A stretch of DNA of 64,000 nucleotides from an alpha proteobacterium SCGC AAA028-D10 (lineage in GTDB: Bacteria > Pseudomonadota > Alphaproteobacteria > Pelagibacterales > Pelagibacteraceae), in the NCBI GenBank assembly GCA_000510845.1, contig AZOF01000001.1:1-64000 (forward strand), given 5' to 3'. Positions 9,781 to 22,720 of this stretch are shown in pieces. The notes beneath the pieces are model-generated. The model was not told where the DNA came from. It did no database searches and saw only the letters and a list, made by a program, of their open reading frames with translations. Numbering within the stretch: the stretch's first letter is position 1; each line of letters starts with the position of its first letter. The translations under genes and the position numbers were made by a program.

Positions 9781-10901
9781 TTAATTTTGGAAGAACCAGT
9801 ACTAATCAATTCGCTCTTTGGTGGAGGAATGTTGATAAACTACTATTTATTCTAATGATCTCCTTAATGCTTTTAGGAGTATTTTTTGCCTACACTTCTA
9901 CTTCCAGTGTTGCTTCAGAAAAAATTTACAAAACAGATTATCTTTTAATAGCAAAACACATTTTATTTGCTTTTTTTAGTTTCTTAATTTTAACCTCTTT
10001 GTCTTTATTAGAAGCAAAGCAAATAGAAAAATATTGTATTTTAGGTTTCATTATTACATCCTTTTTATTATTGTCAGTTCTAATATTTGGAGTTGAAGTT
10101 AAAGGTTCTAAAAGATGGATAAATTTAATTTTTTTTAGATTTCAGCCAATTGAAATTTACAAACCTTTTTTTATTTTGTTATGTTCTTTAATTATTTCTA
10201 ATTCAAAAATTGGAGATCTTAAACTAAGAATTTTTTTTAGTTTCTGTGTATTATTTTTTTCCTTATTATTATTACTTAATCAACCAGACGTAGGTCAAAG
10301 TTTGTTAATTTTTTCAGTTTGGTTAATTTTGATATTTGTTTCTGGAGTTAGTATTGTTCTTCTTATTTCTTTGGGATCGGCTATTTTTATTGGAATAGCA
10401 TCAGTAATATTATTATTTAGCGAAAGATTTTCTTATATTTTTAGAAGATTAAAAACTTTTTTCGACCCCAATAAAGGCGATAATTTGCAAACACAAAAAG
10501 CACTAGAAGCAATTAAACAGGGTGGATTTACAGGAAGAGGAATAGGCGAGGGAATATTAAAAGAAAGAGTTCCTGAAGCTCATACAGATTTTGTTTTGGC
10601 TGTTATAGGCGAAGAATTTGGTATTTTGATGATATTAATAATTTTTTTAATAATAACTTTTATTTTTTTAAGAGTTTATTCTCAATGTAATACTGAAAAT
10701 AATCTTTTTAGAAAATTAGTATTAATAGGATTGTCCTGCTTAATTTATTTGCAATCTATTATTAACTTGGGAGTTACATTGAATATACTTCCAAACAAAG
10801 GAATGACCTTTCCTTTCATAAGCTATGGAGGCTCATCTATGATTGGCTCTGGAATAATATTTGGAATATTACTTTGTTTTACTAAAAGAAAATTATCTTA
10901 A
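9777..10901 (+). CDS. ftsW: Lipid II polymerase FtsW (SEDS family)
   Basis: FtsW is the septal peptidoglycan glycosyltransferase that partners with FtsI. The 374-residue protein has about ten membrane segments and the SEDS signatures VKGSKRWI, FQPIEIYKP, GRGIGEGILKERVPEAHTDF and ISYGGSSM. Its place between murD and murG, rather than near a mrdA/pbp2 gene, identifies it as FtsW rather than RodA. Confidence 0.95.
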   Translation: MINFGRTSTNQFALWWRNVDKLLFILMISLMLLGVFFAYTSTSSVASEKIYKTDYLLIAKHILFAFFSFLILTSLSLLEAKQIEKYCILGFIITSFLLLSVLIFGVEVKGSKRWINLIFFRFQPIEIYKPFFILLCSLIISNSKIGDLKLRIFFSFCVLFFSLLLLLNQPDVGQSLLIFSVWLILIFVSGVSIVLLISLGSAIFIGIASVILLFSERFSYIFRRLKTFFDPNKGDNLQTQKALEAIKQGGFTGRGIGEGILKERVPEAHTDFVLAVIGEEFGILMILIIFLIITFIFLRVYSQCNTENNLFRKLVLIGLSCLIYLQSIINLGVTLNILPNKGMTFPFISYGGSSMIGSGIIFGILLCFTKRKLS

Positions 10902-11980
10902 TGAAAAAAATTTTAATTTGTACAGGCGGTACTGGGGGTCATATATTCCCAGCTATATCACTTGCCGAATATCTAGAAAAAAAAAATTTTAATGTAGATT
11001 TTATTACTGATTATAGAGCTAAAAAATTTATAAAAAATATTAATCTAAAAAAAATTAATTTTATCAATGTAAAAACGCCCACAGGAAAAAAAAGGCTAGG
11101 ATTAATTTATTCTATATTTTTAATATTTATTTCATTTTTATATTCAATTTTTTTTCTTTTATTAAAGAAGCCACAGTTGATTATTGGTTCAGGGGGCTAC
11201 GTTTCTTTTCCAATTTTATTAGCAGCGAGATTATTAAAAAAAAAGTTTGTTATTTACGAAACAAACTTTGTAGTCGGAAGGGTTAATAAATTTTTTTTAA
11301 ATAGTTCGACAAAAATATTTACTGGATACCCATTAAAAAATTTAAATATTAGTAATGATAAAGTTACTTTCGTTGGTCAACTAATTAGAGAGCAAATTTA
11401 TTTAGCAAAGGTAAATAATTATTTTAAAAAGGATGACAATTTTGATTTTACTTTGCTTATTATTGGTGGCAGCCAAGGTGCGGAAATTTTTAGCAAAACG
11501 TTACCGCAGTCGTTAAATAAATTATTTAACTTAAATAAAAAAATAAGAATTTTTCATCAAGTTGGAAATAAGGAACAAGAATTAAAAATAGATTTTTCTT
11601 ATAAAAATAATCCTAATGTTGCTTTTTTTAATTTTGAACCAAATATTGAAAAATATATGATGTTATCAGATTTGGTAATTACAAGAGCTGGTTCCTCAAC
11701 ATTATCAGAGCTGGCTTATTTACAGATACCATTTATAGCGATCCCTTTTAAAGACTCTCTAGACAATCATCAATTTTATAATGCAGATTATTTTTTAAGA
11801 ATGAATACTTGCTGGCTCATTGATCAACAAGATCTAAACAGCGAAAAATTATTTGATTTAGTCAAAGAATTGATGCTGAACAAGGAAAAGTTACTTGAAA
11901 AAAAGAGCAAATTAAAAGAATTAACTAAAACTGATGTTAATGAAATCTTTGAAAAAGAAATTAATAAAATTCTATCATGA
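10901..11980 (+). CDS. murG: UDP-GlcNAc--lipid I N-acetylglucosaminyltransferase MurG
   Basis: MurG converts lipid I to lipid II on the inner face of the membrane. The N-terminal glycine-rich loop TGGTGGHIFPA (residues 8-18), a second G-loop IIGGSQGAE and the sugar-binding segment ITRAGSSTLSEL are all present. The GT-B fold length of 359 residues is normal. A hydrophobic stretch around residues 70-90 is in the membrane-facing N-domain. It overlaps murC by four bases (ATGA). Confidence 0.96.
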   Translation: MKKILICTGGTGGHIFPAISLAEYLEKKNFNVDFITDYRAKKFIKNINLKKINFINVKTPTGKKRLGLIYSIFLIFISFLYSIFFLLLKKPQLIIGSGGYVSFPILLAARLLKKKFVIYETNFVVGRVNKFFLNSSTKIFTGYPLKNLNISNDKVTFVGQLIREQIYLAKVNNYFKKDDNFDFTLLIIGGSQGAEIFSKTLPQSLNKLFNLNKKIRIFHQVGNKEQELKIDFSYKNNPNVAFFNFEPNIEKYMMLSDLVITRAGSSTLSELAYLQIPFIAIPFKDSLDNHQFYNADYFLRMNTCWLIDQQDLNSEKLFDLVKELMLNKEKLLEKKSKLKELTKTDVNEIFEKEINKILS

Positions 11981-13383
11981 CTTTTAAAATTACGACTAAT
12001 GACCAAGTTCATTTTATTGGTATAGGAGGAATAGGTATGAGCGGTATCGCCGAAATCATGCATAATATTGGATTTAAAGTTCAGGGTAGTGATCCATCAA
12101 GAAATAATAAAAATATAAAAAGATTACAAAAGCTTGGATTAAAAGTTTTTTTTAATCATGCAAAAAAAAATATAGGAAATTCAAAACTAGTCGTGTTTTC
12201 ATCTGCAATTAGCAAAGACAATCCAGAGTTAAGAGAGGCAAAAAGAAAAAAAATACCAGTTATTCAGAGAGTAGAGATGCTTTCTGAGATTGTTAAGTTA
12301 AAAAAAAACATAGTTATTAGCGGAGCTCATGGCAAAACAACAATTACTTCATTGATATCAACGATTTTGTCTAAAGCAAAACTAGATCCAATGATTATTA
12401 ATGGTGGAATATTAAACTCAATTAATTCAAATGCATTGTTTGGAAAAGGAGATTGGGCGGTTGTTGAAGCGGATGAATCTGATGGCAGTTTTTTAAAAAT
12501 ACCCATTACTTATTCTGTAGTTAGCAATATTGATAAAGAGCATTTGGATTACTATAAAAATTTTAAGAATTTATATAAGAGTTTTGAAACTTTTATAAAT
12601 AAAACACCTTTAATTGGTAAAGCATTTGTTTGTACTGATGATAAATTTTTAAAAAAGATTTTAAGAAAAAAGAATAAATCCAATATTATTACTTATGGTT
12701 TTGAAAATGGATCAGATCTCCACCCTTACAACGTAAAGAATTCAGGGAAGATGATGTTTTTTAATATATCTGTAAAACTTAATAACAAAGTTGAACATAT
12801 TAAAAATATTGAATTAAATTTATTAGGGAAACATAATGTTCTTAATGCAACCGCTGCAATTGGAGTTGCTAAAAGCTTAGGTATTAAAAATAATACTATT
12901 AAAGCAACTTTAAAAAATTTTTTGGGAGTGCAAAGAAGACTAACTAAAATATCTAATTTTAGAGGAAGTGAAATTTACGATGATTATGCTCACCATCCAA
13001 CAGAAATTATCTCAGTTTTAAATGCTATTAAATCTGGTTTTAAGGAAAAAAAAATTGTAACGATATTTCAGCCTCATAGATATTCAAGAGTTGCTTCATT
13101 AAAAAAAGAATTCGCAAATGCATTTAAGGATAGTGATTTAGTTGTTTTATGTCCTATTTATGCAGCAAGCGAGAAACCAATAAAAAATATTAATCATTAT
13201 GAATTGGCTAAGCTAATCAATAAGAATTCAAAAAAAGATGTTATATGTATTGAAAATCAATTTGATTTAGAAAGATTTATAAAACGTCATACTTATGGAA
13301 ATGAAGTTATAGTTTGTATGGGGGCTGGAAGTATTAGTGGTTGGATTAGAGAAATCGCTGTTAATTTAAAAAATGAGCATTAA
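11977..13383 (+). CDS. murC: UDP-N-acetylmuramate--L-alanine ligase MurC
   Basis: MurC adds the first residue, L-Ala, to UDP-MurNAc. The start GIGGIGMSGIAEI (about 14-26) is the UDP-binding signature; SGAHGKTT near residue 114 is the ATP loop; EADESDGSF and DDYAHHPTEI are further family motifs. The length of 468 residues is normal. It overlaps murB by 11 bases. Confidence 0.97.
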   Translation: MTFKITTNDQVHFIGIGGIGMSGIAEIMHNIGFKVQGSDPSRNNKNIKRLQKLGLKVFFNHAKKNIGNSKLVVFSSAISKDNPELREAKRKKIPVIQRVEMLSEIVKLKKNIVISGAHGKTTITSLISTILSKAKLDPMIINGGILNSINSNALFGKGDWAVVEADESDGSFLKIPITYSVVSNIDKEHLDYYKNFKNLYKSFETFINKTPLIGKAFVCTDDKFLKKILRKKNKSNIITYGFENGSDLHPYNVKNSGKMMFFNISVKLNNKVEHIKNIELNLLGKHNVLNATAAIGVAKSLGIKNNTIKATLKNFLGVQRRLTKISNFRGSEIYDDYAHHPTEIISVLNAIKSGFKEKKIVTIFQPHRYSRVASLKKEFANAFKDSDLVVLCPIYAASEKPIKNINHYELAKLINKNSKKDVICIENQFDLERFIKRHTYGNEVIVCMGAGSISGWIREIAVNLKNEH

Positions 13384-14281
13384 TTTTTATTCAGAACTTA
13401 AAAAAAATCTACAAGGAGAGCTGAGAGAAAATTTTGATTTATCCAAATCTAATTGGCTTGGAATTGGAGGTAAAGCAAATTTTTTTTTTAAGCCAAAAGA
13501 CTTAAAAGATTTACAAATATTTTTAAGAAATAACAATAAGCATTTTCCAATTATTGTGATTGGTTCTGGTTCAAATTTATTAATTAGAGATAAAGGATTT
13601 GATGGAGTGGTTATTAAATTTGGAAAAGATTTTGATTACAAAAAGATTAATAACAATATTATAAATTGTGGACCTGCAACGCCAAAATCAATTTTAGCAG
13701 AATATGCGGCCAATAATAATTTAACCGGTTTTGAATTTCTATATTGTATTCCAGGAACGGTTGCTGGTGGGGTAGTCATGAATTCAGGCTGTTATGGTAG
13801 CGATATATCAAAAGTAGTATTGAGCGTTACAGTCATCGATATGAATGGAGAAATTAAGATCATAAATAACAAAGATATTAATTTTTCGTATCGACATAGT
13901 TCACTTACTAAAAATCAAATTATTACCAATATTGAAATGAAAGGATCTTTTCTTGAAAATCAAAAAATATTAGAAATTATGAAAAATTTAAAAGATAAAA
14001 AAGATACTGAACAACCACAGAAAATTAAAACAGGCGGTAGTACTTTTAAAAATCCAAAAAATTCAGATAAAAAAGCTTGGCAATTAATAAAAGAGTCTGG
14101 TTGCGCTGATTTAAGAGTTGGCAGAATTAAGCTATCCAATTTACATTGTAATTTTCTAGAGAATTTAGATAAAGCAAGCTCAGAAGATGCAGAAAATTTA
14201 ATTGAAAAAATAAAAAAAGAAGTTTTTAAAAAGACCAATGTAAATTTAGAGCTAGAATTAGAAGTTGTAGGAAAAAAATGA
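13373..14281 (+). CDS. murB: UDP-N-acetylenolpyruvoylglucosamine reductase MurB
   Basis: MurB is the FAD- and NADPH-dependent reductase that makes UDP-MurNAc. Visible are the FAD-binding run GSGSNLLIRDKGFDG near residue 63, the pyrophosphate loop IPGTVAGGVVMNSGCYGSD, SYRHSSL, and the catalytic-serine segment GGSTFKNP. The 302 residues and short C-terminal domain are typical of alphaproteobacterial MurB. It overlaps ddl by four bases. Confidence 0.96.
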   Translation: MSINFYSELKKNLQGELRENFDLSKSNWLGIGGKANFFFKPKDLKDLQIFLRNNNKHFPIIVIGSGSNLLIRDKGFDGVVIKFGKDFDYKKINNNIINCGPATPKSILAEYAANNNLTGFEFLYCIPGTVAGGVVMNSGCYGSDISKVVLSVTVIDMNGEIKIINNKDINFSYRHSSLTKNQIITNIEMKGSFLENQKILEIMKNLKDKKDTEQPQKIKTGGSTFKNPKNSDKKAWQLIKESGCADLRVGRIKLSNLHCNFLENLDKASSEDAENLIEKIKKEVFKKTNVNLELELEVVGKK

Positions 14282-15198
14282 ATAAAGAAAAAGTTACAGT
14301 TTTAATGGGTGGAATTTCTGCCGAAAGAGATGTCAGCTTAGATAGCGGTAAAGCCTGTGCAAAAGCTCTTTCTGAAATTGGTTTTGATGTGACAAGTTTA
14401 GATGCAAAAGATGATTTTATTGAAAAGTTAATTAAGAATAAGCCCGATAAAGTTTTTAATGCTTTACATGGAAGATTCGGAGAAGATGGTTCTATCCAGG
14501 GATTGTTAGAACATTTAAAAATACCCTACACTCATTCTGGAATTTTATCTTCAGCAATTGCTATGGATAAATTAACATCAAAAAAAATTTTTAAAGAAGC
14601 CAACATTAGTTCGCCTGAGTATCTAGTAATTAAAACTGTGAAAGATTTTCAAAGTTCAAAAATTGGATACCCTTGTGTAGTTAAACCAAACAATGAAGGA
14701 TCAAGTGTAGGCGTTTATATTTTTAATGAACCAAAGAAATCTGATGAGGACACAGTTGTCACTTTATTAAAAAAATATAGTTTTTTAATTCTAGAAAAAT
14801 ATATTCCAGGAAGAGAAATACAGGTTGCTGTGATGGGATCAAAAGCTTTAGGTGGAATAGAGATTGTGCCGACAAGATCCTTTTATGATTATGAAGCTAA
14901 ATATTCAGCCAATGCTAAAACAAAACATATTATTCCTGTTAAAATAAATGAAGCCGACTATAAAAAGATTTTAGATATGGCTTTACAGGCACATAATATT
15001 TTAGGCTGCAGAGGAGTAACGAGGTCTGATTTTAGATATAATGAATCTGACAAAGTTAATAAAATTTATATTCTTGAGGTAAATACACAGCCAGGTATGA
15101 CAAGTTTATCTTTAGTTCCAGAGATTGCTAATTATTACGGAATTTCTTTTAATGAATTAGTTAAATGGATAATTAATGATGCTTCTATTAATAGATGA
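14278..15198 (+). CDS. ddl: D-alanine--D-alanine ligase
   Basis: Ddl is an ATP-grasp enzyme that makes the D-Ala-D-Ala dipeptide used by MurF. Motifs seen are GGISAERDVSLDSG at the N-terminus, LHGRFGEDGSIQG, VVKPNNEGSSVGV, the catalytic ARG-like region CRGVTRSDFR, and EVNTQPGMT at the end. At 306 residues it is the compact DdlB-like form found in dcw clusters. It overlaps ftsQ by four bases. Confidence 0.96.
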   Translation: MNKEKVTVLMGGISAERDVSLDSGKACAKALSEIGFDVTSLDAKDDFIEKLIKNKPDKVFNALHGRFGEDGSIQGLLEHLKIPYTHSGILSSAIAMDKLTSKKIFKEANISSPEYLVIKTVKDFQSSKIGYPCVVKPNNEGSSVGVYIFNEPKKSDEDTVVTLLKKYSFLILEKYIPGREIQVAVMGSKALGGIEIVPTRSFYDYEAKYSANAKTKHIIPVKINEADYKKILDMALQAHNILGCRGVTRSDFRYNESDKVNKIYILEVNTQPGMTSLSLVPEIANYYGISFNELVKWIINDASINR

Positions 15199-15863
15199 TC
15201 AAAACAAAGAGATATATTTTTCTCGGCTTATTAATTCTTCTCACAACATTTAATCCAGAGCTACCTTTATTAAAGCTTGGTTTTTTTATTATTAAAACAG
15301 TTAATGTTTCTGATTCAAAAAATGCTGACCTAGAAAAAATTAAAAAACAATTTAACTTCTTGGTTAACACTAGTATTTTAAGTATTGACCATAAAAAAAT
15401 GAACGAAGTAGTTTTACAAAATGAATGGATTCATTTTTTAAATATTAATAAAAAATTTCCATCAACAGTTAATGTGATGGTAGTTGAGCACGAGCCCTTT
15501 GTTTTTTGGAAAAAAGGTAATAATAATTTAATAATTACCAAAGAATTTACTTTAATAGAAAAATTTAATTTAAATAATTTTTCCAATCAAACTCAAGCAA
15601 AAGGCAATTTTGATATTGAAGATCTAAAAAGACTATATAAAGCGTTAAATAATAATAATTTTGATTTAGCCAACATTACTAGCTTTGAATTTACAAATTC
15701 TGAAAGATGGGATTTATTTTTAAAAGGTAATAAAAAAATTATGCTCGGCAGATATGATTATAATCAGCAGATTAACAATCTAAATAAAGTACTTATTCAG
15801 TCCAAAGATGAAAAATTTACATATATCGACTTAAGACTTAAGAACAAAATTTTTGTAAAATAG
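15195..15863 (+). CDS. ftsQ: Cell division protein FtsQ
   Basis: FtsQ is a bitopic divisome scaffold protein. A basic start (MIKTKR) leads into a membrane segment (about 8-25). A POTRA-like periplasmic domain follows, beginning with IIKTVNVSDSKN, and then the FtsQ domain with VNVMVVEHEPFVFWKKG. At 222 residues it is short for the family. The call depends on topology, the weak POTRA pattern and position between ddl and ftsA. Confidence 0.9.
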   Translation: MIKTKRYIFLGLLILLTTFNPELPLLKLGFFIIKTVNVSDSKNADLEKIKKQFNFLVNTSILSIDHKKMNEVVLQNEWIHFLNINKKFPSTVNVMVVEHEPFVFWKKGNNNLIITKEFTLIEKFNLNNFSNQTQAKGNFDIEDLKRLYKALNNNNFDLANITSFEFTNSERWDLFLKGNKKIMLGRYDYNQQINNLNKVLIQSKDEKFTYIDLRLKNKIFVK

Positions 15864-15866
15864 ACA

Positions 15867-17099
15867 ATGATTCAAAAAAATGAATTAATTGCATCTATAG
15901 ACATTGGCTCCTCAAAAATTAAGTGTCTTATTGCAAAGTTAAAAAATAACAAAATTGAGATTTTAGGAAAATCAATTGTTGTATCTAAAGGTATTACAAA
16001 AGGCTTGGTTACGAATTTTCATGAAGCAAATTTAGTAGTACGCGAGTGTTTAGAAATTTCTGAAAAGCAAGCCGGCATTTCGTTAGAAAATATTATTGTA
16101 AATGCAGAATTTGAAAATATTTCTAGTAACTTATTAACAGAATATAAAAGTGTACATGGCGATCAAATCGAACATGAAAAAGATATTCAAGGTTTGATAC
16201 ATATTGCTGTAGATGAAATTGCTAAGAATAATAAAGATAATGCAATTATACACATATTTTCATCTAATTATAAAATTGATAAAAAAATTAATGTTGAAAA
16301 TCCAGTTGGATTTAAAGCAAATATTTTTTCAGCTGACATTCATGCAGTTTTAGCGGAACACTCTTCTATTGATAATTTAAAAAATATTATCAATTCTTGC
16401 GAATTGTCAGTTGAGAATTATGCCTTTGGTGCCTATGCGTTAGGTTTATCTTTTTTAAACCAAAATGATTTAAACGAAGGAGCCATTTGCATTGATTTTG
16501 GGAAAGATAAGACAAGTTTCGCTATATTTGAAAATAACGCTCTTTCATATGTAGGTGTTATTCCCTACGGTTCAAATCAGGTTTCAAAAGACTTAGCTAA
16601 AGTTTTGGATATAAAAATAGAGATCGCCGAAAGAATTAAAGTTGAGAGCGGAGAATGTATATTAAATGAGAATACAAAAGATAAGATTGAATATTTACCA
16701 GTTCATTTATTCCCAGATGATGATTTTAGAAAAATATCAAAAACAATCGTTAATACTATTATTAATTCTAGAGTTGAAGAAATTTTACAGCTAATTTATA
16801 GAAAAATTAAAACCTACAATTCAATAGATATAAAAACTAGGAAAATTTATCTTTCCGGCAGAGGATCAAACTTAGCTGGTCTAACAAGTTTAATAAAAAA
16901 ATACTTTTCACAAAGAACGGAGCTTGTTTTGCAAATAAAACAAGAAGATGAAAATTTAGTTAATAATTTATCTCAGGATTTTTTAGTTTGTTATGGAATG
17001 GTTAAGAACTATTTTTATGGATTTCCCTCGGAAGCTTTGCCAATTAAATTTAAAAATACAGGCTTTTTTTCAAGACTTTTATCTATTTTTCAAAAGTAG
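15867..17099 (+). CDS. ftsA: Cell division protein FtsA
   Basis: FtsA is the actin-like ATPase that ties FtsZ filaments to the membrane. The phosphate-1 motif SIDIGSSKIKCLIAK is at residues 10-24 and the phosphate-2 motif ICIDFGKDKTSFAIF in the second half. A C-terminal amphipathic helix, GFFSRLLSIFQK, matches the membrane-targeting sequence. The length of 410 residues is typical. ftsZ is expected immediately downstream but lies about 15.7 kb upstream; lpxC follows instead. Confidence 0.95.
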   Translation: MIQKNELIASIDIGSSKIKCLIAKLKNNKIEILGKSIVVSKGITKGLVTNFHEANLVVRECLEISEKQAGISLENIIVNAEFENISSNLLTEYKSVHGDQIEHEKDIQGLIHIAVDEIAKNNKDNAIIHIFSSNYKIDKKINVENPVGFKANIFSADIHAVLAEHSSIDNLKNIINSCELSVENYAFGAYALGLSFLNQNDLNEGAICIDFGKDKTSFAIFENNALSYVGVIPYGSNQVSKDLAKVLDIKIEIAERIKVESGECILNENTKDKIEYLPVHLFPDDDFRKISKTIVNTIINSRVEEILQLIYRKIKTYNSIDIKTRKIYLSGRGSNLAGLTSLIKKYFSQRTELVLQIKQEDENLVNNLSQDFLVCYGMVKNYFYGFPSEALPIKFKNTGFFSRLLSIFQK

Positions 17100-17130
17100 A
17101 AATCGTAACAAAAGGTGATTAGCTATTGCT

Positions 17131-17152
17131 ATAGATATTACTAAATATCTAT
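17131..17152. repeat. Nine-base-pair AT-rich inverted repeat between ftsA and lpxC
   Basis: The arms at 17131-17139 and 17144-17152 (ATAGATATT and AATATCTAT) are perfect complements around a four-base loop ACTA. It lies in the 65-base spacer where ftsZ would normally be. No T run follows, so it is not a clear terminator. It may be an operator, an mRNA-stability hairpin or a rearrangement scar, or chance in AT-rich DNA. Confidence 0.4.
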
Positions 17153-17164
17153 TTCAGCAAAAAC

Positions 17165-18083
17165 ATGTATCAAAAAAACATTAAAATCAAAAATTAATTT
17201 TAAAGGAGTTGGTCTTCATAGCGGAATAGTGGCTAATCTTGTAGTTAAGCCCTCAGCTCCTAATTCAGGAATAACCTTTGTTAGAGTCGATTACAAAGGA
17301 AAAGAAAAAATTATCCAGGCTCATATTAGTAACGCCCTGCCAGCAAAATTGTGTACAACTATTTCTAATAAGCAAGTTTCAATTTCAACTATTGAACATT
17401 TAATGTCTGCTTTATCAGGAATGAGCATTGATAACGCTATAGTAGAAGTGGATAGCCAAGAATTGCCAATACTAGATGGAAGTTCAAAAGAGTTTGCGGT
17501 TGCCATACAAGATGTCGGAACTACAGTACAAAGTTCAGAAAAAAAATATATTAAAATTTTAAAAAAAATTATTATTAAAGAAAAAGATAAAACCATTTCA
17601 ATTGAACCAACAAATAAAAATAAATTAGAAATAGATTATGAAATTGATTTTCATGATCGTGTTATTAAAAGACAAAGTAAAAAAATAGATCTAGAGAAAA
17701 ATGGGTTTATGGAAGTTCATGACTCTAGAACGTTTTGTTTGCAAAAAGATCTAGAAAATATATTTAAGATGGGACTTGCAAAAGGAGGTTCTTTAGAAAA
17801 TGCAATTGTTGTTTCTGATGATAAAGTTCTAAACCAAGATGGTTTGAGACATAAAGATGAATTTGTAAGACATAAAATTTTAGACTGTATAGGTGATTTA
17901 TATTTAGCTGGATATTCACTTATTGGAAAAGTGAATTGTTATCAAGGCGGTCATGATATGACTCGTAAATTATTAGAAGCTTTAATAAAAAATAAAAATG
18001 CGTGGAATTTAACAACGCAAAAAACAAAAAATTTCTCTTCTGTTAGTTCTTATTCACCAAATCAACTTGTAGTGAATTTATAG
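17165..18083 (+). CDS. lpxC: UDP-3-O-acyl-N-acetylglucosamine deacetylase LpxC, start frame-shifted
   Basis: LpxC is the zinc deacetylase that commits precursors to lipid A. The zinc sites STIEHLMSAL and HKILDCIGDLYLAG are visible. The conserved N-terminal motif FKGVGLHSG is encoded at 17199-17225 in the same frame, but the first in-frame ATG, GTG or TTG after the preceding stop is the GTG at 17229, downstream of the motif. An ATG at 17165 begins MYQK in another frame. Removing one A from the A7 run at 17172-17178 joins it to the main frame and gives a normal 305-residue LpxC starting MYQKTLKSKINFKGVG. I infer a one-base insertion or sequencing error, slippage, or a rare non-ATG start (ATT 17151, ATC 17169). 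Starting at GTG 17229 gives 284 residues without the motif. Confidence 0.88.
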
Positions 18084-18133
18084 TTTTAGTGGTAAAACTT
18101 AATTAAAAGAAATAATAAAAACTTTTAATTTTA

Positions 18134-18958
18134 ATGCTCAGACCAAAAACAATATTCCATATTTTATTAATTTTTTTGTTTGTTCTAAGCTGTTCATCTT
18201 CAAACGACAAACCTTTAGTCGCCCCTCCAAAAGAAAAAGTTAGTCTTCCTAAGTTATGGGGTTTTGCGATGGATGATTTTAACGAGGGTAAAGCAGAAGG
18301 CGCAATTGAAAAGTTTAAGATGGTGGAAAAAGATTATTCGTACACAGAATGGGCCCCAAAATCTTTATTAATGATGGCATATGTTTACTACGAAGCAAAC
18401 CGTTGTGTAGATACACTTTCTGTACTTGAACGTTATGTAAAATTTTATCCGAATAATCCTGAAAGAGTTTATGTAGAGTATTTAAAAGGCGTTTGTTATT
18501 TTGAAGAAGTGAGTGAATTTTCTAAAGATCAAGAAAAAACTGTTAAAGCAATTACTCAATTTAAATCTTTAATAAATAGTTATCCAAATACTGAGTATGC
18601 AGACGATGCTAAATATAAATTAGATCTATTGAACGATTTAATGGCCGGAAAAGAAATGTATGTCGCAAGATATTATATGAATAAACAAAAATGGGCAGCG
18701 GCAATCAATAGATTAAAAATAATTGTAGATAAATATCAAACCACTATTTATATCGAAGAGGCTTTATATAGACTAGTTGAAATTTATCATAAATTAGGAC
18801 TTGAAGAAGACGCTAGTAAAGCAGCAGCAATTTTAGGTTATAATTTTAATTCTAGCGAGTGGTATAAAAAAAGTTATTTATTAGTTTCAACAAATCAAAC
18901 CACTTTACCAAAAAAAGATAAATCTCTTTTAGGTGGTTTTAAAAAAATACTTAATTAA
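18134..18958 (+). CDS. bamD: Outer membrane assembly lipoprotein BamD
   Basis: BamD is an essential lipoprotein of the BAM complex that inserts beta-barrel proteins. The signal peptide ends in a lipobox with Cys20 (FVLSC). Tetratricopeptide-like helices follow, with the family patterns YVKFYPNNP, YVEYLKGVCYFEE and INSYPNTEYADDAKYKL. The length of 274 residues is usual. It follows lpxC by 50 bases, as in many alphaproteobacteria. The recN gene often found between bamD and ligA is absent. Confidence 0.94.
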   Translation: MLRPKTIFHILLIFLFVLSCSSSNDKPLVAPPKEKVSLPKLWGFAMDDFNEGKAEGAIEKFKMVEKDYSYTEWAPKSLLMMAYVYYEANRCVDTLSVLERYVKFYPNNPERVYVEYLKGVCYFEEVSEFSKDQEKTVKAITQFKSLINSYPNTEYADDAKYKLDLLNDLMAGKEMYVARYYMNKQKWAAAINRLKIIVDKYQTTIYIEEALYRLVEIYHKLGLEEDASKAAAILGYNFNSSEWYKKSYLLVSTNQTTLPKKDKSLLGGFKKILN

Positions 18959-22706
<3,748 letters not shown>

Positions 22707-22720
<14 letters not shown>

